The notes beneath the pieces were generated by a model. The model searched no databases. It saw only the letters and a list, made by a program, of their open reading frames with translations, and was not told the DNA's origin. The position numbers and the translations under genes are program-made. Shown here in pieces: positions 6,816 through 12,579 of a stretch of 12,579 nucleotides of DNA (position 1 is the first letter of the stretch; every line of letters begins with the position of its first letter). The DNA comes from Porphyromonas sp. GTDB lineage: Bacteria > Bacteroidota > Bacteroidia > Bacteroidales > Porphyromonadaceae. Location of the stretch: assembly GCA_029983495.1 (NCBI GenBank), contig JASBZJ010000031.1, forward strand, positions 1 through 12,579, in the 5' to 3' direction.

Positions 6816-8231
6816 TCAGCGTATCGATAATTGTAATTTGGCATATTGAATATATAGAGTGGTAAGGGCTTCGAGTAAGTCGGTTTTTACTTGTAGCCAA
6901 TCGGATTCACTTCGTAGCACTCGTTCGATGTTTATTTCACCTTCCTTATATCCTTTAATGGCTAGGTCGAGGGTCAATTCTGTTTCATCCATCAATTGTT
7001 TATTCGCTTCGAACCTTATTTTTGCTTGTTGCAATTCGGCATTTATGTTTTCGCGTTCGAGGGTTAACTTCGAAAGGTTATCGGCTTCTTCCCATTTTGC
7101 AATTTGAGCTTTAGCGTGAGCACTTTTTCGGGCTTGCCAACCGCTGTAAATATCAGTAATAGGTACTTCGAGCATGAGGCCTAAGCTCCAACTACCACCG
7201 AGTTGCTTTTTTCGTGCATTAAAAAGGTTAGGGTAAACAGCAGTATAGCCAGCATAAAAAGCGAGTTTGGGTAACATTGCACTTTGGGCATCGAGCGTTT
7301 TGTACTTTCCTAGCTCACTTTGAATGGAAAGTAGTTCAGCGCGCGCACCATAGGAAATTGAAGTTGTGGTTGTTGAAGCTTGTTCGGTAGCATGCTGTTG
7401 GTATAGCTGAAACGATGCAATTTTATCCAATAATGGTTGTACATTGGCAAGTAAAGTTTCGGTACTATCGCTAGGAACAATTGTTTTACTAGTAAGATTT
7501 GCTAGGTTTGCAAGGTTGTGCGAGGCTATAGGCTTTTTAGCATTTAACTCGTTTAGGCTTCGTTTTGCTTTAGTTACAGCCATACGGGCATCCAGTAAAT
7601 CAGCTTTAGTAGCATACCCTTCGTTGTATAGTGCTTCAACATCGCTTGCTATGTTGCTAATCATGGCAATAAACTCTTCCAGTATTTTTCCCTGTTCGTA
7701 AAGCCTCACATGGTTATAGTAGGCTTCTTCAATAGCAAATCTTTGTTCGGCTTTTTTGCGGGTTGCTTTTAGCTCGGTTGCCTTTATCCCTAGGTCGCTC
7801 ATTTTATTTGCTGCATACAGTTTTCCACCTGTAAATAGGGGTTGAACCAAGCTAACATTCATTACCCATGTGTTCTTAAAATCGATGGTCGCTAGGTCGT
7901 TTATTTTATTTTCGAAGCGATCTACAAGTGCCGTATGCGGTATGAGCTTATTATAACCATTGAAGAATTCGGTAAATGTTTGGTGTGCATCGAGAACTTT
8001 AATGGGGCTTTGTAACGAAAACCAAGCGGTATTAAAGTTTGCTTTGGGTAACAATGCTGAACGAGCTTGTAGCTGTTCAGCTCGAGCCGAAACTGCACTT
8101 AAACTATCTATCGTATTTTGGGGAGTATTGCCTTCCGAAGCTGCAATAAGTTCGTTTAAACTATACACTTGCTGTGCCCACAAAAACGAGGGGCAAATGA
8201 GTAAACATAAAGCAAAAACTACTTTTTTCAT
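6816..8231 (-). CDS. TolC-family outer membrane channel protein
   Basis: A 471-residue protein with signal peptide 1-19. It shows the two-fold internal repeat of outer-membrane efflux proteins. The first half has LLPKANFNTAW (60-70), LVQPLFTGGKL (128-138) and GYATKADLLDARMA (205-218); the second has MLPKLAFYAGY (319-329), LEVPITDIYSG (354-364) and GEINIERVLRSESDW (431-445). Long amphipathic helices link these segments. TolC-family proteins form trimeric channels through the outer membrane and normally work with a periplasmic adaptor and an RND, ABC or MFS transporter. Neither is encoded nearby. It is the last gene of a unit with the coiled-coil protein (18-base gap) and the DUF3256-like protein. 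The export substrate cannot be told from the sequence. Confidence 0.93.
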   Translation of the reverse strand: MKKVVFALCLLICPSFLWAQQVYSLNELIAASEGNTPQNTIDSLSAVSARAEQLQARSALLPKANFNTAWFSLQSPIKVLDAHQTFTEFFNGYNKLIPHTALVDRFENKINDLATIDFKNTWVMNVSLVQPLFTGGKLYAANKMSDLGIKATELKATRKKAEQRFAIEEAYYNHVRLYEQGKILEEFIAMISNIASDVEALYNEGYATKADLLDARMAVTKAKRSLNELNAKKPIASHNLANLANLTSKTIVPSDSTETLLANVQPLLDKIASFQLYQQHATEQASTTTTSISYGARAELLSIQSELGKYKTLDAQSAMLPKLAFYAGYTAVYPNLFNARKKQLGGSWSLGLMLEVPITDIYSGWQARKSAHAKAQIAKWEEADNLSKLTLERENINAELQQAKIRFEANKQLMDETELTLDLAIKGYKEGEINIERVLRSESDWLQVKTDLLEALTTLYIQYAKLQLSIR

Positions 8232-8249
8232 GTTACTTTTTTGGGGAAG

Positions 8250-9173
8250 TTAAAGGTTAAATGTGAGCCTACCAACACGCTCGCCATCAATAAAAAAATC
8301 AGCTTTGTATACACCCGAAAGCAGGGTTGCATCAACATTCCAGTAAATTACTTCGCTTAAATCATTTCCGCCATATTCAACTTGTTTAGTAGCCGTTGCT
8401 ACAAGTTCCGAGCCTTCGAAGGTAAAGCTTTCACCCATACCCGAGGCAATTGCCATATCATTTGGGTTAAGTAACCTAAGGTAAACCTTTTTTATACCAG
8501 GCTGTGCCGAGGGGTTACGCATAATAGTGAAGTTAAAGCGTAGGGTTACTATGCGATTTATGCTTTTTGTAGCCTTTCCACGGCGATCTAAAGGAGTGCA
8601 CACTACCTCCTTAAGTTCCAATTTTTGGGCAAAAGCTACTTGTTTTGTAAGGGTTTCCTTAGCTTTTGCTAGTTCGTTATTTTGTTGTTCAACCCTAGTG
8701 ATATTCTGTTTTACCGATTCGTTTTCCTGCTTAAGGGCTTTATTTGTTGCTGTAAGCGAATCAATTTGCACAACATAACTTTTTAATACTTTGCGTAGCG
8801 AGGCTACTTCGTTTGTAAGCCTTTTAATTTCCTTTGTGCTATTGGCTTTATATAGCCTAAGTTCATCGCTAAGCTTTTCTGCTTTAGCTTTTTCGCGTGC
8901 AAGTTGTTCTAACAACGAATCGCTTGAAAGCGATCGATACTTTTCTCCATACCCATTACCTTGTTTTATTTTATCAATTTGCACACCATACTCGAGTTCT
9001 AGTTGTTGCAATTCCTCTTCCATGCGTTCCCTTTCAAATTCGGCTAAGGCTATGCGTTCCTTTTTTAAGGAGTGGCGCGCAACCCCCACATATATAAAGC
9101 TAGCAACCACTAGAACAATAGCAACAGTTATTACCAAAGCAGTTGTTTTCGTTGAATTTTTAGATATTGCCAT
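8250..9173 (-). CDS. Membrane-anchored coiled-coil protein with C-terminal beta domain
   Basis: A 307-residue protein of unknown function. An N-terminal membrane helix (about 11-31) has no cleavage site and is followed by basic residues. Long charged heptad-like coiled coils occupy about 35-70 and 84-185, rich in Glu, Lys, Leu and Gln. Residues about 205-307 form a probable Ig-like beta-sandwich (NPSAQPGIKKVYLRL near 220-234, SGVYKADFFIDGERVG near 286-301). I recall this layout as a recurrent uncharacterised Bacteroidota family. With this topology the coiled coil could extend into the periplasm, but a cytoplasmic location cannot be excluded. It lies 12 bases after the DUF3256-like gene and 18 bases before the TolC-family gene, so co-transcription is likely. 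It lacks the lipoyl and hairpin features of classical HlyD/AcrA adaptors. Confidence 0.9.
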   Translation of the reverse strand: MAISKNSTKTTALVITVAIVLVVASFIYVGVARHSLKKERIALAEFERERMEEELQQLELEYGVQIDKIKQGNGYGEKYRSLSSDSLLEQLAREKAKAEKLSDELRLYKANSTKEIKRLTNEVASLRKVLKSYVVQIDSLTATNKALKQENESVKQNITRVEQQNNELAKAKETLTKQVAFAQKLELKEVVCTPLDRRGKATKSINRIVTLRFNFTIMRNPSAQPGIKKVYLRLLNPNDMAIASGMGESFTFEGSELVATATKQVEYGGNDLSEVIYWNVDATLLSGVYKADFFIDGERVGRLTFNL

Positions 9174-9185
9174 AGGGTTTAATGC

Positions 9186-9902
9186 TTAATTGGTTGGGGT
9201 CGAAAACTTTCCGTTTTTCCAAGGAAATTGTGCTACTCGTGGTGTTGAAAGGAACCCTTTTATAGTTTCGGCTTCTTCTAACGAAAGCTCGCTGTGGTTT
9301 GAAAGAGTTACAACCAAGCTTTGGTTCGATTCGTCAAAATCGAGTGCTATGGGTAGCTTTTGTAATATATTTCGTTCGGTTACGGTTAAGTTGTTCGGCA
9401 GTAATAAGCTAGCATTTAGTGGTGGCAAACCAAGTGTATTTTTGAGTTCCTTTCCCTTGCCATCGAAAAATGTTATTGAGGAGGCCCATAATGGTTCGCA
9501 AACAGTAGTAATTACAGCAATGATAGCATTATTCCCCTTTTGGGGCAGGCGAACAAATGTTGTATAGGTATCCTCGAGCCACGAAACGGTTATCTTCTGC
9601 TCCGAACGTTGCGTAACCATATAGTCATCCTCGTCGAATAGTGTCGGCGGAAGTTCAATATCTGTACTATCCTCGCCATCTTGGCTAGGCAAAGTTATAG
9701 GTATATTTACTTTACTACTGGGTTGATTTAGTGGAATTCTGAAAATACGTTCGGCAGCATTTTCGTCATAAAAGGAGTAGGAATAGCTGGGCAAAGCCTT
9801 TACGAGTTCCTTTAATGTTTGCGAAGCCCCATTTGAAAAGGTTGAAATGGTAAGCAAAAAGACGAAAAAATAGATGGCTCCTTTATTCTTGAGTAGTTGC
9901 AT
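9186..9902 (-). CDS. Exported DUF3256-like protein
   Basis: A 238-residue protein with a signal peptide (1 to about 26). The mature part begins TLKELVKALPSYS and has a central segment (about 98-152) with a strand-rich pattern and TTVCEPLWASSITFFDG (132-148). This resembles the Bacteroidales family DUF3256, where a 'statistics of T-x-x-x-P-x-x-x-S-x-i-x-F' like stretch recurs; the assignment is from memory of the family and is moderate. No catalytic motif is visible. It is first in a unit with the coiled-coil and TolC-family genes and has a -7 box 50 bases before its ATG. A periplasmic or outer-membrane-associated role is inferred from the signal peptide and its neighbours. Confidence 0.85.
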   Translation of the reverse strand: MQLLKNKGAIYFFVFLLTISTFSNGASQTLKELVKALPSYSYSFYDENAAERIFRIPLNQPSSKVNIPITLPSQDGEDSTDIELPPTLFDEDDYMVTQRSEQKITVSWLEDTYTTFVRLPQKGNNAIIAVITTVCEPLWASSITFFDGKGKELKNTLGLPPLNASLLLPNNLTVTERNILQKLPIALDFDESNQSLVVTLSNHSELSLEEAETIKGFLSTPRVAQFPWKNGKFSTPTN

Positions 9903-9952
9903 ACTTGCTGTTTCTCTTTATGTTGTATACAAAGCCTCACACTGGCTAGCAA

Positions 9953-9960
9953 CAAAGGTA
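9953..9960 (-). promoter_or_regulatory. Bacteroidota-type -7 box for the DUF3256/coiled-coil/TolC unit
   Basis: The minus strand reads TACCTTTG, identical to the box before the FKBP unit, 50 bases upstream of the ATG at 9902 and just after the stop codon of the glycosyltransferase gene at 9975. No terminator is seen between that gene and this box, so read-through from the glycosyltransferases is also possible. Confidence 0.5.
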
Positions 9961-9974
9961 ATTGTTTCTGATGG

Positions 9975-10946
9975 TTATTTGCAGTATTTACGCTTAAAGC
10001 TTATAGTATACCAACGCCGTTGTAACGAAAGCAAAAGCTTTTGCAACCGAGCTATCGGTTTAAAGTAAGGAACATTATGGGCAACCATAATTTGTTCGAT
10101 GGTTTCGAGGGCTATTCGTTGCTCGTGTGAGGGGAGCATTTTTGTTACATTGTAAAGCTCGTATTGAAATGTTTTTATCGGCCAGGTCAATAACGAAAGT
10201 TTATCGCTACTACTTAGCCCTTCATATTGCTTAATGGCATCAACTCGTTCTTTTGTGGCAAGGCAAATATCAACGGCTTTTTTCGGTGTTAAGCAACTTG
10301 TTATCCCTTTTTGATGTTGGCGATAGTTATAGGTTACATTGCCCGTGTGCACTGCCTTTTGTGCCTTAGCTAGTATTTGGGGCATAATGTAAAAATCCTC
10401 GTAATATATTCCTTCAGGAAAAGAAGTTCCATTCCACAATTCGCGCCGGTACAGTTTATTCCATAAATAAGCATTTATGGTTCTATCCATAATTCCTAAT
10501 CCGAAAATAGCAGGTTGTATATACTGTGTACCCGCTTTTGCTTTATTCTTTACCTTTGTTCGGAGGCTATTAGAGTATACTTTTCGAAAGGAACAAAGTG
10601 CTATATCGGCATCGTATTTTGTTATATATGCATACAGCAATTCGAGGTGCATGGGTTCGAGCCAATCATCGCTATCTAAAAAAGCAATGTAAGGTGCTGA
10701 TGATAAACCCAAGGCATAATTACGTGCAGCCGAAACACCCTTATTATGAGTAAAGTGCTTTACTTGTATACGTTTGTCGTTAGTAGCCCATGTATTGCAT
10801 AACTGTGGGGTAATACCATCGTTCGAGCAGTCGTCAATAACAAAGGCTCGCCAATGACCGAAAGTTTGTGTTACTAAACTTTCGAGGCACTTGTTAAGTA
10901 AGGTGCCACAATTATAAGCAGGAATAATAAGGTCAATTAAGGGCAT
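9975..10946 (-). CDS. Family 2 glycosyltransferase
   Basis: A 323-residue GT-A fold glycosyltransferase that would move a sugar from a nucleotide-sugar donor to a growing glycan at the cytoplasmic face of the inner membrane. Typical family features are visible: LIIPAYN (6-12), the nucleotide-binding VIDDCSNDG (36-44), NKGVSAARN (68-76), the metal-binding DSDDW (91-95), and YYED (181-184) as the likely catalytic base region, followed by YNYRQHQKGITS. No transmembrane segment is seen. The donor and acceptor cannot be read from the sequence. It follows the 10997-11854 gene by 50 bases on the same strand and is the last of three glycosyltransferase genes, consistent with a lipopolysaccharide, capsule or exopolysaccharide cluster extending beyond the right edge. 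Confidence 0.95.
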   Translation of the reverse strand: MPLIDLIIPAYNCGTLLNKCLESLVTQTFGHWRAFVIDDCSNDGITPQLCNTWATNDKRIQVKHFTHNKGVSAARNYALGLSSAPYIAFLDSDDWLEPMHLELLYAYITKYDADIALCSFRKVYSNSLRTKVKNKAKAGTQYIQPAIFGLGIMDRTINAYLWNKLYRRELWNGTSFPEGIYYEDFYIMPQILAKAQKAVHTGNVTYNYRQHQKGITSCLTPKKAVDICLATKERVDAIKQYEGLSSSDKLSLLTWPIKTFQYELYNVTKMLPSHEQRIALETIEQIMVAHNVPYFKPIARLQKLLLSLQRRWYTISFKRKYCK

Positions 10947-10996
10947 AGGGAATACGGTTAGTAATACTTTTCCAATTACAACAGATTAAGTTTTGT

Positions 10997-11854
10997 CTAA
11001 ATTGTTAATTGTTTTACCCAATGGGGTAACTCAATAACGTAACCCGTAAAGGGGAATAATGGTTTATTTAGGGCGTAAGGTTTGCGAAGAATGCTTTCCC
11101 AAAAGCGTGCTTGCGGTAAAACCTTGTTGGCATTACGAACTTTATTTTCAGTTACATAAGCAATTGTTCGCCCTCTTCGGCCTAAATGCTTTTTCCACCC
11201 ACCTGCAAGGCGTGTTTCGTCGCTACATCGCTTCCCTAGTAGCGAGCGACATGCATAACCCATGTGCAACAGATATAACGAAGGAACAATATTGTAGTTG
11301 TGCCCCTTTATACGATGGAAACCCGAACCCCAGTTGCGTTCGGGGGTAAACTTTATAGATGCTTTTGTATAACGTGCCGAAATAACGCCATAACTTCGTT
11401 GCGAAAGAATGGGGCGTGACTTATCGAGTTCCATTTCCTGACCTACTTTCTGCCCGATATCAATTCCCAATGCCGAAGCTGTTTTGTAACCAGCTTTGTA
11501 TAGCTTGTAAACAAAAGTAGCCAGCGTATTTTTTTCTTTAGGGTCAACAACAATAAATTCATCGCAATCGGTGCCAATTACAGCTTTGTACCCGGCTTCA
11601 AATAGTTGTTTGGCTAAATGGTTCATAAGGCCTATACGGTACTTATCGCCCTTGGCGCGACTTAGTGTTTTGTGTTGTATACGTTTAATATGGCAACCTT
11701 CGCCATTACATGGCATCGGTTCATCTAAACCATCAAGCATTATATACAAGTTTTCTTTACCGAGCACGTTGCCATAATACGAAATCCATTTTTCGAGGAA
11801 ATACTGGTCGCCACGGCACATCGTTACGGCAGCTATTCTAAAATTGCTATCCAT
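10997..11854 (-). CDS. Glycosyltransferase of the Glyco_tranf_2_4 type
   Basis: A 285-residue protein with the layout of the Glyco_tranf_2_4 / GT92-like group: CRGDQYFLEKWISYY (13-27), a donor-site-like DGLDE (41-45), and the D-x-D-E-F motif at 96-100 (DCDEF) preceded by a hydrophobic strand. A basic central-to-C-terminal half includes GSGFHRIKGHNY and LLHMGYACRS, where histidines often sit near the acceptor site. No signal peptide or membrane helix is present, so it is probably cytoplasmic or membrane-associated. It lies 36 bases after the partial glycosyltransferase gene and 50 bases before the family 2 enzyme, so all three are probably co-transcribed. The sugar specificity is unknown. Confidence 0.88.
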   Translation of the reverse strand: MDSNFRIAAVTMCRGDQYFLEKWISYYGNVLGKENLYIMLDGLDEPMPCNGEGCHIKRIQHKTLSRAKGDKYRIGLMNHLAKQLFEAGYKAVIGTDCDEFIVVDPKEKNTLATFVYKLYKAGYKTASALGIDIGQKVGQEMELDKSRPILSQRSYGVISARYTKASIKFTPERNWGSGFHRIKGHNYNIVPSLYLLHMGYACRSLLGKRCSDETRLAGGWKKHLGRRGRTIAYVTENKVRNANKVLPQARFWESILRKPYALNKPLFPFTGYVIELPHWVKQLTI

Positions 11855-11890
11855 TATAAGGGTATTGTAAGAGCGGTACGTTTTTTTCCA

Positions 11891-12579
11891 CTATGCGTTG
11901 ATGTAACGCTCTATATCTTGTTTTACGCGTTGGTATTTCGGGCTAGGAGGGGCATTAAAAACGCCCAATTGCATAAGCTCGCCTAGTCTTTTTTTTAAAA
12001 CTGTTTTATCTTCCTCTGCACCAATCCCCTTTAATTTATTACGAATTTGCAAATGTAACACGGGCCACAAACAGTTTTTACTCCATTGTGTTCGTTGGTG
12101 TTCGCTGGCTTTCTGTTGGTAAAGCTTAAAACTGTGTTCTGCCCCTGTAATCCAATCAAGCAATTTTCGAAGTCGTTTGCTCGAAAGGTCGATGGAATGA
12201 GCATTTGGATAATAGTAATAAAAGGGCAGGTGAGTTATTGTTGTGCGAGGGTTCTTAAGAACAACTTCCGAAAGCCAGGGAAAATCCTCAAACGTAATAC
12301 CTTCAATAAACTTTATGTCGTTAAGTAGGCTTTTGGCGATTAGAAAGCGCCATACATAAAAATGCTTTATAGGAAAAGGGATGTTCTTAGGGTGACTTTT
12401 TTCGGTTAGGACCGAAATTACATCGTCGGTAACTACTTGTTTTACCTGTTCGGCATTAAAGCGCTTCTTGTACCCACATGGCTTTATTCCATCAACTTTA
12501 AAACCTAAATTACGCAGTAGTAGTAGCATCGGTCTATAGTACTTATCCTTATACCAACTCACTAAAGGGGTGTTGTTCG
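11891..12579 (-). CDS. Glycosyltransferase, C-terminal part (cut by window edge)
   Basis: The reading frame runs off the right edge with no in-frame stop; a GTG at 12562 is possible but unlikely as the true start because the preceding in-frame codons read NNTPL and look like ordinary coding sequence. The visible 229 residues resemble the C-terminal half of family 2 glycosyltransferases: a W-R-F-L-x-x-x-L-L segment, then FIEGITFEDFPWLSE with the acidic ED pair that usually marks the catalytic base, then HLPFYYYYPNAHSI like the Y-x-x-N-S-I stretch after it. The donor-binding DxD domain would lie outside the window. It is the first visible gene of the glycosyltransferase unit, 36 bases before the next gene. 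Family assignment is inferred from the C-terminal pattern alone. Confidence 0.75.
   Translation of the reverse strand, partial: NNTPLVSWYKDKYYRPMLLLLRNLGFKVDGIKPCGYKKRFNAEQVKQVVTDDVISVLTEKSHPKNIPFPIKHFYVWRFLIAKSLLNDIKFIEGITFEDFPWLSEVVLKNPRTTITHLPFYYYYPNAHSIDLSSKRLRKLLDWITGAEHSFKLYQQKASEHQRTQWSKNCLWPVLHLQIRNKLKGIGAEEDKTVLKKRLGELMQLGVFNAPPSPKYQRVKQDIERYINA

Noticed and set aside
8791..9189. Plus-strand open frame of 132 codons opposite the coiled-coil gene
   Set aside because: Its Ser/Phe/Leu-rich composition is what the complement of Glu/Lys/Leu-rich coiled-coil codons gives; no independent support.

Overview
The window looks like a chromosomal segment of a Bacteroidota bacterium, most likely of the order Bacteroidales. 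The signs are: two secreted proteins ending in Por-secretion (type IX secretion, T9SS) type C-terminal domains; a probable DUF3256 protein, a family that to my knowledge is confined to Bacteroidales; a run of FKBP-type prolyl isomerases of the FKBP_N/FKBP_C type; no clear Shine-Dalgarno sequences; and the Bacteroides-type -7 promoter box TAnnTTTG in front of four transcription units. Species cannot be named from this sequence.

Layout. Positions 1-56 hold two perfect hairpins that share two bases. A small plus-strand lipoprotein gene (94-495) follows; its outer-membrane lipidation signal combined with a C-terminal transmembrane helix is the layout of a phage unimolecular spanin. Positions 496-867 are non-coding, with a possible terminator and a promoter for the plus-strand gene 868-2457, a secreted protein with propeller-like repeats and a degenerate T9SS tail. 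A strong hairpin terminator (2544-2573) separates it from convergent minus-strand genes, which fill the rest of the window.

Minus strand, in transcription order from the right edge: three glycosyltransferase genes (11891 to the window edge, partial; 10997-11854; 9975-10946), probably the end of a surface-polysaccharide cluster. Next is a three-gene unit (DUF3256-like 9186-9902, membrane-anchored coiled-coil protein 8250-9173, TolC-family outer membrane protein 6816-8231) with 12- and 18-base gaps and its own promoter box. Then comes a unit of three FKBP isomerases (6091-6687, 5204-6043, 4210-5103) that appear to be cytoplasmic, periplasmic and lipid-anchored respectively, closed by an intrinsic terminator at 4084-4113. 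Last is a leucine-rich-repeat T9SS cargo (2628-3974) with its own promoter box.

Nearly everything concerns the cell envelope: protein folding, outer-membrane export, surface-secreted proteins and glycan synthesis. The least ordinary items are the spanin-like lipoprotein, the FKBP trio with one member per compartment, and a TolC-like channel made with a DUF3256 protein and a coiled-coil membrane protein but no adaptor or pump. I saw no tRNA, rRNA, CRISPR array, transposase or integrase.
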